A stretch of DNA of 64,000 nucleotides from Phytohabitans sp036906915 (lineage in GTDB: Bacteria; Actinomycetota; Actinomycetes; Mycobacteriales; Micromonosporaceae): NCBI RefSeq assembly GCF_036906915.1, contig NZ_JBAKHX010000026.1, positions 1 through 64,000 on the forward strand. The letters are read 5' to 3'. Shown piece by piece: positions 54,058 through 62,151 of this stretch (positions within the stretch are counted from its first letter, which is position 1; every line of letters starts with the position of its first letter). The notes beneath the pieces were generated by a model. That model made no database searches, was not told the origin of the DNA, and saw only the letters and a program-made list of their open reading frames with translations. Position numbers and translations under genes: made by a program.

Positions 54058-54110
54058 GGTCGCGCACGCGGTCGTTGGGTCGCGCGCGGTCGTTGGGTCG
54101 CGCACGCGGC
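54058..54110. repeat. Short tandem repeat, about 18-20 bp unit
   Basis: About three imperfect copies of a unit containing GGTCGTTGGGTCGCGC follow palindromic copy 5 and run to within 10 bp of the phosphoesterase stop. They contain no gene. Confidence 0.6.
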
Positions 54111-54118
54111 GGCGGCCG

Positions 54119-55645
54119 TCAGGCCAGGGGGAACTCGTCGAACAGCACGACCTGCGCGTCGGGGTCGCTGGTGTCGTAGCGGTACGAGCGGACCACGCCG
54201 GCCGCCGAGTCCAGCACCGAGAAGACCGTGACCTCGTTACTCGCCACGAACGGCAGCGGCGTGCCGTCGGGACCGGTCAGCGGCGCCACGGTCGGCACGA
54301 TCGGTGCCAGTCCACCCGGGTCGCCCTGCCGCACGTACCCCTCCGGGTAGCGCCGCGCCAACCCGGAGGTCACGTCGTACGCGCCGTAGCTGTTGCCCAC
54401 GTTCGACGTCTCCAGCCAGTGCACGCCCGCCGCGTTCCGGAACCGGTTCCACACGTGCGAGTGTCCATTCAGGACCAGGTGGACCCCGGCGTCCGAAAGT
54501 AGCGGCTCGATGTCGCGCAGGATGTAGTCGCCGGCGAGCGGGTACTCGTATCGGATCTCCTTGCCGTCGCGCACCTGCACCGGGTCGGTGAACGGCGGCA
54601 CCGAGTGCTGCCCCAACCCGTGACTGGGATGGTGAAACATCACGACCCGGTACCGGGCGGACCGGAACTGCGGCGCCGCCAGCTCGGCGACCAGCCACTC
54701 GTACTGCGGAGAACCCCGCCCGATCGGCTCGAAGATGAACTGCCCGTATCCCCACCGGTCGGGATCGTCGACGTCTTCCAGCGCCTCCTGGAACTTGCCC
54801 CGGCCCACCAACTCGGGCGAGCGCCACACGTGCGTGGCGAACAGGCAGATCACGTGCACGTCGCCGATCGTCCGCGACCACCACCGGGGCCCGCCGGCCG
54901 CGCTGGCCGGTACAGGAAACAGCTCTTCGTAGGTGGTGACGTCCCAGGCGCCCGGCTGCGGGTCGTTGAACTGATCGTCCAGGGTTGCCGTCTCCGACCA
55001 GCGCCCCATCACCTCGTGGTTGCCGATTGTCGGGTAGATGGGGGAGTGCTGCAGGATGCCCGCGAAGCTGGCGAAGAACGGCGTCTCGGCCGTGCTGTCG
55101 AACCATTCGGTCGCCCGGTCCGGAACGTTCACCATGTCGCCGGCCATGAGGACGCCGTCGAGCGCGACGCCGGCCGTCTCGGCCGCCCTCGCGAGGTTGG
55201 CCGGCACCATCGGCTTGAGCTGGTGGTCACTGGTCAGGAGCAGCCGCACGGGCTGGTCGGCCGGCGCAGCGGGCGCGAGGCTGTACGCCGCCGTGACGAT
55301 CCCATCGGACACCACTCGGTACGGCGTCCGTCCGGGCGCGAGGCCTTCGACGACCGCGAGCTGCCGGTACACGGGCCGCCGCGTCGGCGCGGTGTAGGTG
55401 CGGCCGGGCACGGACGACTCGCTGTCTTCCCGGGTACGCGACAGCGGAGCGGTCGTGGCGGTGAACCGCCGCCAGCCGTCGCCCTCGCCAGCCGCACCGG
55501 TGGCGGCACGGACCGCCTCGTCGTCGCTCAGCGCCGGAACGCCCGGGCCCACCAGGACCACGTGGCTGGAGCCGGGCCGCTCTGTGTGCCAGACCACGTG
55601 TATCCCGTCCGGCTGCGGATCAAGCAGATATGGCTCACACAGCAT
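54119..55645 (-). CDS. Metallophosphoesterase (calcineurin-like, purple acid phosphatase-type layout)
   Basis: A 508-residue protein. An N-terminal beta-sandwich-like region (about 1-145) precedes a calcineurin-like phosphoesterase domain with motifs TSDHQ (first Asp), AGDMVN, IGNHEVMG, FHHPSHG and NGHSHVWNR, all in the expected order. The first motif reads SDH where D-x-H is usual, which still provides ligands. No signal peptide is clear. The ATG is preceded by only a weak ribosome site. The substrate is unknown; phosphodiester or nucleotide cleavage is the default expectation. A LysR-like remnant lies just upstream. Confidence 0.83.
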   Translation of the reverse strand: MLCEPYLLDPQPDGIHVVWHTERPGSSHVVLVGPGVPALSDDEAVRAATGAAGEGDGWRRFTATTAPLSRTREDSESSVPGRTYTAPTRRPVYRQLAVVEGLAPGRTPYRVVSDGIVTAAYSLAPAAPADQPVRLLLTSDHQLKPMVPANLARAAETAGVALDGVLMAGDMVNVPDRATEWFDSTAETPFFASFAGILQHSPIYPTIGNHEVMGRWSETATLDDQFNDPQPGAWDVTTYEELFPVPASAAGGPRWWSRTIGDVHVICLFATHVWRSPELVGRGKFQEALEDVDDPDRWGYGQFIFEPIGRGSPQYEWLVAELAAPQFRSARYRVVMFHHPSHGLGQHSVPPFTDPVQVRDGKEIRYEYPLAGDYILRDIEPLLSDAGVHLVLNGHSHVWNRFRNAAGVHWLETSNVGNSYGAYDVTSGLARRYPEGYVRQGDPGGLAPIVPTVAPLTGPDGTPLPFVASNEVTVFSVLDSAAGVVRSYRYDTSDPDAQVVLFDEFPLA

Positions 55646-56019
55646 GTTTCGCAGTATCCCACCATGATCAAGCCGTTTGCCGGTTCAGGCAGGGCCGAAC
55701 GACGGGTGGGCGCGCAGCCAGGTGGCGTAGTGGGCGGTCGAAGAGGGCGCCGCCGAGGCTGCGTTCGATGCGGCTGAGCTGTGTGGTGACCGCCGTCTGG
55801 GCGAGGTCGAGGGTGGCGGTGGCCTTGGTCACGCCGCCGGGTGTCCGCGATGGCGCAGATCAACCGGAGGTGGCGCAACTCAAGATCCGTACAATGACGG
55901 TAGAAGCGGTGCTGATCGGGGCGTAACACCTATTCGGGCGGAATATTCGGACGCGCCGATGTGTCCGAAGTGCGGCCAGCGAGGCCGCAGGCCGGTGGCC
56001 AGCGAGATCCGATACCGTC
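55646..56019. other. 374-bp gap holding a LysR remnant
   Basis: The gap separates the divergent phosphoesterase and M16 protease genes. It contains the LysR-type pseudogene described separately (55668-55890). The rest (55891-56019) holds no clear gene and should contain the promoters. Confidence 0.6.
55668..55890 (-). pseudogene. Frameshifted, truncated LysR-family regulator remnant
   Basis: On the minus strand, ACG then DLELRHLRLICAIADT occupies one frame, and the adjacent frame continues GGVTKATATLDLAQTAVTTQ and LSRIERSLGGALFDR. Together they match the N-terminal winged HTH of LysR-type regulators. The break is a single-base shift after IADT, and the usual Met codon at the start reads ACG. 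The C-terminal effector domain is absent: sequence similarity ends about 65 residues in and the frame stops at 55668. This is a decayed gene beginning. Confidence 0.75.
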
Positions 56020-56025
56020 GTGCCC

Positions 56026-57315
56026 ATGTCGCCGACCGGTTTCCCGTGGCCCATCGAGACCGCCCGCCTCGACAACGGCATGCGCGTCGTCGTCAGCGAA
56101 GACCGCACCGCCCCCGTCGTGGCCGTCAACCTCTGGTACGACGTCGGCTCGCGCCACGAGCCCGAGGGCCAGACCGGTTTCGCGCACCTCTTCGAGCACC
56201 TGATGTTCGAGGGCTCGGTGCACGTGCCGAAGACCGAGCACATGCGACTGATCCAAGGCTCAGGCGGCTCGCTCAACGCCACCACGAATCCGGATCGCAC
56301 CAACTACTTCGAGACCGTGCCGGCCGAGCACCTCGAGCTGGCGCTGTGGCTCGAAGCCGACCGGATGGGCGGCCTGGTGCCGGCGCTCACCCAGGAGACG
56401 CTCGACAACCAGCGCGAGGTGGTCAAGAACGAGCGCCGCCAGCGGTACGAGAACGTGCCCTACGGCGACGCCTGGCTGCGCCTGCTGCCGCTGCTGTATC
56501 CACCCGGCCACCCGTACCACCACGCCACCATCGGGTCGATGGCCGACCTGAACGCCGCCGACCTGGCGACGTTCCAGGCGTTCCACACCACCTACTACGC
56601 GCCGAACAACGCGGTGCTGTCGGTGGTCGGCGACGCCCCGGCGGCGGAGGTGTTCGCGCTGGCCGACAAGTACTTCGGTGGGCTGCCGCCGCGCGACGAC
56701 ATCCCGGCCGCGCCGGACGGCACACGGCCGCCGTCCGTGACCGCCCCGGTGCGCGAGACCGTGACCGCCGACGTGCCCGCCCCGCGTATCTATCTGGCGC
56801 ACCGGACGTACCCGTTCGGCAGCCGCGAGTACGACGCGGTGACGGTGCTCGCCACCGCGTTGGGCAACGGTCGGGGCAGCCGGCTGTACCAGCGCCTCGC
56901 CGACGGGGCGCGCCTCGCGCAGCCCGACTACGTCTCGGCGTACGGCGTCGATCTGGCCCACGCGCCCGCGCCGCTGATCGTCACGGCGACCGCGCGCGAC
57001 GGTGTCGACGCGGCGGCGCTGGAGGCCGGGCTGGTCGAGGTCGTCGACGAGCTGGCCGCCGGCATCACCGCCGAGGAGTTGGACCGCGCCAAGGCGTTGC
57101 TCGCCACCGCGTGGTGGCGGCAGGTGTCCACTGTGGCTGGACGAGCCGACGCGCTGAGCCGGTACGCGACCCAGTTCGGCGATCCGGCCCGCGCTGGGGA
57201 GCGGCTGCCGGCGTGGCAGGCCGTCACGCTCGACGAGGTGGCGGCCGTCGCCTCGGAAGCGCTCCACCCCGAGACCCGCGTCACCCTTTCCTACCTGCCC
57301 GAGGAGCCGGCATGA
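56026..57315 (+). CDS. M16 family zinc peptidase, catalytic subunit
   Basis: About 429 residues from ATG 56026 (GTG 56020 is also in frame). The inverted zinc motif HLFEH (His54, Glu57, His58) within TGFAHLFEHLMFEGS is intact. The distal Glu region reads ETVPAEHLELALWLEADRMG, typical of insulinase/pitrilysin-like M16B proteins. No signal peptide is visible. The next gene overlaps by ATGA and encodes a non-catalytic homologue, so a heterodimeric protease like mitochondrial processing peptidase is expected. Confidence 0.9.
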   Translation: MSPTGFPWPIETARLDNGMRVVVSEDRTAPVVAVNLWYDVGSRHEPEGQTGFAHLFEHLMFEGSVHVPKTEHMRLIQGSGGSLNATTNPDRTNYFETVPAEHLELALWLEADRMGGLVPALTQETLDNQREVVKNERRQRYENVPYGDAWLRLLPLLYPPGHPYHHATIGSMADLNAADLATFQAFHTTYYAPNNAVLSVVGDAPAAEVFALADKYFGGLPPRDDIPAAPDGTRPPSVTAPVRETVTADVPAPRIYLAHRTYPFGSREYDAVTVLATALGNGRGSRLYQRLADGARLAQPDYVSAYGVDLAHAPAPLIVTATARDGVDAAALEAGLVEVVDELAAGITAEELDRAKALLATAWWRQVSTVAGRADALSRYATQFGDPARAGERLPAWQAVTLDEVAAVASEALHPETRVTLSYLPEEPA

Positions 57316-58694
57316 ACGCACCTCACGAAGACGCTCCGCTGCGCTCCACCTCTCCGCGGGGACCTCACACCTTGATCAGCGAGCGTCCGGGGCCGGGTGC
57401 GGCCCGGCCGTACCGGTTTCCCGAGGTCATCCGCCGCGACGGCGTCGTCGCGGCGCACCTCCCCGGCCAGGCACTCGCCGTCGCCGTCCTGCTCCTCGAC
57501 GCCGGAGCCGGCCGCGAGCCCGCCGGCCGCGAAGGCGTCGGTGCCGTCGTGGCCAAGTCCCTTGAGGAGGGTACGGCGACACGAGACTCGGCCGCCTACG
57601 CGCTGGCGCTGGAGGGCCTCGGCGCCGAGCTTTTCACCACTGTGGACTGGGACTCGTTCCGGGTCGGCGTGCAGGCGCCGGCCGAGCGGCTGCCGGACGC
57701 GGTGGCGCTGCTCGCCGAGGCCGCCCGCACGCCCCGGCTCGACCCGGCCGACGTGGCGCGGGTACGCGACGACGAGGTGACCGCCCTGCGCATGGACTGG
57801 GCCGAGCCCGGTCCGCGTGCAGACGCCGCCCTGCGGGCCGACCTCTTCGGCATCGACCAGCGGCACGGCCGTCCGCTGCACGGCGACCCGGACTCGGTGG
57901 CGGCCGTCACGGTCGACGACGCGGTGGGCTTCCACCGCGAGTGGTTCGGCCAGCCGGGCACCCTGCTCGTGGCCGGTGACCTGGACCGTCTCGACATCGA
58001 CGCGCTCGGCGCCGCCGTGTTCGCGGGCACGGGCGCACCCGTCGCCGGAGCCGGCGACCCGCTGCCTGTGACGCCGCGCCCCGAGCGCCGGATCATCCTG
58101 GTCGACCGGCCCGGTTCCGTGCAATCCACGCTGCGCCTCGGGCATGCCGCGCCGCACCGCTCGCACCCCGACTACGTGCCGATGGCGCTGGCCGCGACCG
58201 TGCTGGGCGGCGCGTTCACGTCGCGGCTCAACCACCTGATCCGCGAGGTGCGCGGGTACACCTATGGCATCCGGAGCGAGTTTGGGCAGTCGCGGCGGTT
58301 CGGGCGGTTCGTGGTCAGCTCGGCGGTGCAGACCGCGGTGACCGCGCCCGCCCTGGTCGACACCGTCGGCGAGATCGCCCGCACCCAGGCCGGCGGCGTG
58401 ACCGAGGAGGAGTTGGCGGTGGCGCGCTCGTGGCGGGCCGGGCAGCTCTCGGTCGAGCTGCAGACCTCGGGAGCGATCGCCGGGGCCCTGGCGACCCTGG
58501 TTGTGCACGACCTGCCCGACGACTACCACGCCACGCTGCGCGCCGCCCTGCTCGCGGCCGACGTCGACACGGTCTCCAAGGCGGCTGCCGACCACCTCCA
58601 GCCGGGCGCCCTGACCCTGGTGGTGGAGGGCGACGCCGAAAAGATCCACGCCGACCTGACAGCCGCCGACCTCGGCCCTGTGGTCACCGTCTGA
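57312..58694 (+). CDS. M16 family peptidase homologue, non-catalytic subunit
   Basis: About 460 residues from ATG 57312. The fold is M16-like throughout, but the HxxEH zinc motif is missing: the matching region reads GVGAVVAKSLEEGT. The substrate-binding R/Y motif REVRGYTYGIRSEF is retained. In characterised M16B pairs the active subunit has the zinc site and the partner supplies the R/Y pair, which matches this arrangement. It is translationally coupled to the upstream catalytic gene. A larger open frame upstream in the same phase is not coding. Confidence 0.88.
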   Translation: MNAPHEDAPLRSTSPRGPHTLISERPGPGAARPYRFPEVIRRDGVVAAHLPGQALAVAVLLLDAGAGREPAGREGVGAVVAKSLEEGTATRDSAAYALALEGLGAELFTTVDWDSFRVGVQAPAERLPDAVALLAEAARTPRLDPADVARVRDDEVTALRMDWAEPGPRADAALRADLFGIDQRHGRPLHGDPDSVAAVTVDDAVGFHREWFGQPGTLLVAGDLDRLDIDALGAAVFAGTGAPVAGAGDPLPVTPRPERRIILVDRPGSVQSTLRLGHAAPHRSHPDYVPMALAATVLGGAFTSRLNHLIREVRGYTYGIRSEFGQSRRFGRFVVSSAVQTAVTAPALVDTVGEIARTQAGGVTEEELAVARSWRAGQLSVELQTSGAIAGALATLVVHDLPDDYHATLRAALLAADVDTVSKAAADHLQPGALTLVVEGDAEKIHADLTAADLGPVVTV

Positions 58695-58696
58695 GC

Positions 58697-59263
58697 TCAG
58701 GTCGGGGGGATCACCTGGACGCCTGGCCAGCGGTCGGCGGGGCGGTGGCGAGCCAGCCGCTCCAGTGACCGCTCCAGGCTGATCCGCACCGGGTTGCGCC
58801 GCCAGACGCCGCCCATGAGGTCCTCCAGTCCCAACGGGGCCAGCACCTGGATCTCGCCCGACTCGTCCAGCCGTACCCCGACCGTCGTCGCCGTCTCCGG
58901 CCACGTCGCGATCGCCTCGGCGACCGAGCGCAGCGGCGCCACCGGGTCGCCGAACTTCGCCTCATACCAGGTGTGCACGGCAGCCTGGTTCTTCGCCTCC
59001 CACGGCTGACCGGGCCAGGCGTCGCATAGTTCCCGCGTCGCCCGGTCATCGCGTTCGCGACGGAGGTCGTCCGGGTCGAAGTACGCCACGTCGACGTCGC
59101 GCACCGCGGACGGCTGGAAGCCGCTGCCGTACAGCTCGCCCCAGACCAGGTCGCGTATCACGCCGGCCCCCACCCAGGCGTCCGGCAGTCCCACCGTTCG
59201 CACCGTCGCGAGCACCCGCATGTGCCAGGGCGACGATCGGATCAGATTCCGTAGCGCCGCCAC
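58697..59263 (-). CDS. Nucleotidyltransferase-fold family protein (DUF925-like)
   Basis: About 188 residues from GTG 59263, which has AAAGGG 10 bp upstream; ATG 59221 is an alternative. The start region RNLIRSSPWHMRVLATVRTV is followed by GLPDAWVGAGVIRDLVWGEL, VRDVDVAYFDP and the metal-type Asp pair DVAYFD, then EAKNQAAVHTWYEAKFG. This pattern matches a family of predicted nucleotidyltransferases (DUF925) of unknown substrate. The frame is open far upstream, but that part is antisense to the DUF2293 gene. It converges with the M16 pair, with a 2-bp gap. Confidence 0.75.
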   Translation of the reverse strand: MAALRNLIRSSPWHMRVLATVRTVGLPDAWVGAGVIRDLVWGELYGSGFQPSAVRDVDVAYFDPDDLRRERDDRATRELCDAWPGQPWEAKNQAAVHTWYEAKFGDPVAPLRSVAEAIATWPETATTVGVRLDESGEIQVLAPLGLEDLMGGVWRRNPVRISLERSLERLARHRPADRWPGVQVIPPT

Positions 59264-59284
59264 CTCGTCGTTACCCTTTATCGC

Positions 59285-59959
59285 GTGCCTCCGGAAAACG
59301 AGTTGGTCGTCATCTGGCCGGTCAAGGATCGCACGTGCGGCATCTGCCACGGCCCCGCCGAGCTGCTCGTCATGGCGGACGGCAAGCCGCACTGCCTGTC
59401 CTGTGTGGACCTCGACCACCTGGTGTACCTGCCGGCGGGTGACGCGGCGCTGACCCGGCGGGCGAAGAAGGGCAGCGGGCTGTCGGCGGTCGTCGTGCGC
59501 TTCAGCCGCAGCCGCAAGCGGTACGAGCGGCAGGGCGTGCTGGTCGAGGCGGACGCGCTGGCGGCGGCCGAGGAGCAGTGCCTCGGCGACGAGGAGGCGC
59601 GGCTGCGGCGGCGCGAACGCGACCGCGAACGCCGAGCCTCGGCGGACCTGGAGCTCCAGGCCCGGATGGCGGAGCGGATCGGCCAGCTCTTCCCCGGCTG
59701 CCCACCCAAGCGTGCCGAAGCCATCGCCCGGCACACCGGGGAGCGCGGCAGCGGACGGGTCGGGCGCAGCGCGGCGGGGCGGGCGCTCGACGACGAGGCG
59801 CTGCGCCGGGCCGTGGTCGCGTCCGTGCGGCACCAGGACACCGAGTACGACACGCTGCTCATGGCGGGCGTGTCGTGGGCGGAGGCGCGCGAGCGTATCC
59901 GGCCAGCGGTTGATCATGTAATCGCGAGCTGGTCGGCGGGGGCCCAGCGCGTGCTTTGA
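59285..59959 (+). CDS. DUF2293 family protein
   Basis: A 224-residue cytoplasmic protein beginning at GTG 59285. It has a Cys-rich start (CGICHGPAELL and CLSCVDLDHL) that could bind zinc, a charged helical middle, and the C-terminal DUF2293 block with HTGERGSGRVGRSAAGRALD and VRHQDTEYDTLLMAGVSW. The family function is unknown. It is divergent from the nucleotidyltransferase-like gene, about 20 bp away. Confidence 0.78.
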   Translation: MPPENELVVIWPVKDRTCGICHGPAELLVMADGKPHCLSCVDLDHLVYLPAGDAALTRRAKKGSGLSAVVVRFSRSRKRYERQGVLVEADALAAAEEQCLGDEEARLRRRERDRERRASADLELQARMAERIGQLFPGCPPKRAEAIARHTGERGSGRVGRSAAGRALDDEALRRAVVASVRHQDTEYDTLLMAGVSWAEARERIRPAVDHVIASWSAGAQRVL

Positions 59960-59966
59960 TTGGGCA

Positions 59967-60194
59967 ATGGCCAACCCAGCGATCGTGACCGTCGACGACG
60001 ACCCCGCGGTGTCCCGTGCGGTCGCGCGCGATGTTCGGCGTCGCTACGGGCAGGAGTACCGGGTGGTGCGCGCCAGTTCGGGAGCGGAGGCGCTGACCCC
60101 GCCCTGGTGGGCACCGCGCCGGCGCCGCCCCCAGCCGTCGATCAAGGGCAAATGCACGTGGTTGGATCTCTTTTCCGCGTGCATTTGCCCTTGA
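59967..60194 (+). pseudogene. Truncated response-regulator receiver gene, cut at a palindromic element
   Basis: The first 43 codons (NPAIVTVDDDPAVSRAVARD, then VRRRYGQEYRVVRASSGAEA) match the N-terminus of receiver domains, as found fused to thioredoxin-reductase-like oxidoreductases in actinobacteria. The metal-binding Asp pair is present, but the phosphoacceptor Asp and everything after it are missing. From about 60096 the frame reads low-complexity sequence and then palindromic copy 6, which supplies the last residues and the stop at 60192-60194. The DNA after the truncation does not resume a recognisable receiver or oxidoreductase sequence. Confidence 0.7.
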
Positions 60195-60219
60195 TCGATG
60201 GAGATCTCCTTGATCGGCG
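60137..60219 (+). repeat. 63-bp palindromic element, copy 6
   Basis: The core is 60137-60199, in the same orientation as copy 1, with GATCTC in the loop. The third arm CTTGATCGGC starts at 60209, 10 bp past the core. This copy provides the terminal codons of the truncated receiver gene. Confidence 0.9.
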
Positions 60220-60406
60220 GTCAAGGTTGCCCGCCCTAGCGGCGGGCTGTGCGGCGGCTGGACGGCGCCATCGCGCGTCGGCGTAGCGCCCACAGCGGCG
60301 GGGAGGCGGCGGCGTTTGTGGCGAGTAGCCGCCTTTGAAAGGACGCCGATCGCCGATGATCAGATCCGCGACCGCGACTTCGGCGATATCGCGGCCTCAA
60401 GGGCAC

Positions 60407-60443
60407 GGCGACGCCGCTCTTTCCCCGAAAGAGCGGCATCGCC
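60407..60443. repeat. Long imperfect hairpin
   Basis: An 11-bp perfect stem (GCCGCTCTTTC with GAAAGAGCGGC, loop CCC, 60413-60437) extends by five further pairs after one mismatch, giving a stem of about 16 bp. It lies in the gap before the glucosidase gene. It could be a terminator for transcription from either side; sequence differs from the 63-bp family. Confidence 0.7.
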
Positions 60444-60485
60444 CCTGATGCGACGCCGCTCGGCAGCCCTCGCCGCCCGCCGCGG

Positions 60486-60596
60486 CCTCGGCGCCTGCCG
60501 CCCGCGGCCCCGATGCTCGCCGCACGCGGTCTTGGCGCCTGACGCACCCGGTCCTGGCAGCTGCCGCACGCGGCCTTGGCGCTCGCCGCCCGTGGC
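60486..60596. repeat. Five degenerate tandem copies of a 22-bp unit
   Basis: The units have lengths 22, 23, 22, 22 and 22 bp and share the pattern C(T/C)TGGCGCCTGCCGCACGCG. They differ at several positions each, suggesting an old minisatellite. They end 8 bp before the third arm of palindromic copy 7. Confidence 0.7.
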
Positions 60597-60603
60597 CGAG
60601 ACG

Positions 60604-60684
60604 GCGATCGAGGAAGATCTCGTCGATCAAGGGCAAACGCACGTGGAAAAGAGATCCAACCACGTGCATTCGCCCTTGATCGAC
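60604..60684 (-). repeat. 63-bp palindromic element, copy 7
   Basis: The core is 60622-60684, inverted relative to copy 1, with GAGATC in the loop. The third arm (GATCGAG, ending 60612) lies on the left and again 10 bp away. It lies 114 bp after the end of the beta-glucosidase gene. Confidence 0.9.
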
Positions 60685-60798
60685 GGACGGAGGGCGGCGC
60701 GAGCGCCGCGGAGGCGGCGCGTCGCGGGTGGCGCCGCAGGGGGTGCGGGCGTCGCAAGGACGGCGCGCCACGGGCGGCGCGGGCGGCGGGCGATGGGG

Positions 60799-62151
60799 TT
60801 ACGCGGGGAGGGAGGCTCGGGTGATTACGTCGCGGTACCACAGCGCGCTGTGTTTTAGCGTGCGGCGTTGGGTTTCGTAGTCGACGTGGATGATGCCGAA
60901 GCGTTTGGCGTAGCCGTCGTGCCACTCGAAGTTGTCCAGCAGCGACCACACCAGGTACCCGCGCACGTCCACCCCTTGCGCGATGGCCGCGTGCACCGCG
61001 CGCAGGTGACCGTCCAGATAGGAGATCCGGTCGTGGTCGGGGCCGGTGTCGTCGAAGGCCGCCCCATTCTCCGTGATCATCAGTGGGGTGCCGGGGTAGT
61101 CGGTGTGCAGCCGCACCAGCAGCGTGGTCAGCGCGGACGGCTCGATCTGCCAGCCCATCCCGGTGACCGGCCCGCTGGGCGGCAGGAAGTGGATGTCTTC
61201 GGTGCCCGGGTACGCGCCGCCGCCGCCGGGAGCGCCCGACCGCGCCGCCACGTACGTCGGGGAGTAGTAGTTGACGCCGAGCACGTCGATCGGCGCGCCG
61301 ATGGTCTTTTCGTCGCCCTCGTGCACGTGCGACAGGTCGGTGAACCGCTCGATGTGCGCCAGGACGTCCGGCGGGTAGCCGCCGGCCAGTAGCGGGTCGA
61401 GGAAGACCCGGTTGTGCAGGCCGTCGACCATCCGGACGGCGTGCGCGTCGGCTTCGCTGGCCGGGTCGGCGGGGAGGACCGCCGCCGGGTTCAGCGTTAT
61501 CGCGACGGTGCCGGCGCCGCCGGCTCGCAGCGCGGTGGCCGCCAGGCCGTGCGCCAGCAGCAGATGGTGTACCGAGCGGAACGCGGCCGCCGCGTCCTGG
61601 CGACCCGGTGCGTGCACTCCCGAGCCGTACCCGAGGTACGCCGCGCACCATGGCTCGTTGAGCGTGGTCCAGCTGCGCACCCGGTCGCCGAGCCGGCCGT
61701 ACACCGCGCTCGCGTAGGCGGCGAACCGGTAGGCTGTGTCGCGCGCGGGCCAGCCGCCATTGTCCTCAAGCGACTGTGGCAGGTCCCAGTGGTAGAGGGT
61801 GACTAGCGGGTCGATGCCGGCGGCCAGCAGCGCGTCGACGAGCCGGTCGTAGAAGTCGAGCCCGCGCGGGTTGATGGGCCCGCTGCCGTCGGGCTGGATA
61901 CGCGGCCACGACACCGAGAACCGGTACGCCCGCAGCCCGAGCGAGGCCATGAGCGCCACGTCCTCCGGATACCGGTGATAGTGGTCGCACGCCACGTCGC
62001 CGGTGTGTCCGGCGGCCACCCTTCCCGGCGTACGCGAAAAGGTGTCCCAGATGGACGGAGCACGACCGTCGTCGCGCGCCGCGCCCTCGATTTGATACGC
62101 GGCGGTGGCCGCGCCCCACACGAAATCGTCCGGAAATGACAGTGAGGTCAC
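60799..62151 (-). CDS. Beta-glucosidase, glycoside hydrolase family 1
   Basis: A 450-residue GH1 enzyme starting at GTG 62151. It shows FVWGAATAAYQIEG at the N-terminus, the acid/base Glu166 in TLNEPW, the nucleophile Glu361 in ITENGAAFDD, and SLLDNFEWHDGYAKRFG near the C-terminus. No signal peptide is present, so it acts on imported glycosides. The GTG overlaps the stop of the permease gene (GTGA), making it the last gene of an importer/hydrolase operon. Cellobiose or another beta-glucoside is the likely substrate. Confidence 0.92.
   Translation of the reverse strand: MTSLSFPDDFVWGAATAAYQIEGAARDDGRAPSIWDTFSRTPGRVAAGHTGDVACDHYHRYPEDVALMASLGLRAYRFSVSWPRIQPDGSGPINPRGLDFYDRLVDALLAAGIDPLVTLYHWDLPQSLEDNGGWPARDTAYRFAAYASAVYGRLGDRVRSWTTLNEPWCAAYLGYGSGVHAPGRQDAAAAFRSVHHLLLAHGLAATALRAGGAGTVAITLNPAAVLPADPASEADAHAVRMVDGLHNRVFLDPLLAGGYPPDVLAHIERFTDLSHVHEGDEKTIGAPIDVLGVNYYSPTYVAARSGAPGGGGAYPGTEDIHFLPPSGPVTGMGWQIEPSALTTLLVRLHTDYPGTPLMITENGAAFDDTGPDHDRISYLDGHLRAVHAAIAQGVDVRGYLVWSLLDNFEWHDGYAKRFGIIHVDYETQRRTLKHSALWYRDVITRASLPA

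Larger units (their letters stand above)
60195..60798. other. 604-bp repeat-rich gap between convergent units
   Basis: The gap contains the end of palindromic copy 6, a long hairpin (60407-60443), five tandem copies of a 22-bp unit (60486-60596), and palindromic copy 7. Open frames across it are produced by G/C bias. No gene is supported. Confidence 0.65.

Noticed and set aside
55959..57311. Extension of the second M16 gene's frame upstream through the first M16 gene
   Set aside because: The upstream part is out of frame with the real catalytic gene and Arg/Pro-rich; the ATGA overlap at 57312 is the natural start.
60236..61651. A 471-codon minus-strand frame over the repeat-rich gap and glucosidase
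   Set aside because: It is out of frame with the GH1 gene and runs through palindromic repeats. No domain is recognisable.
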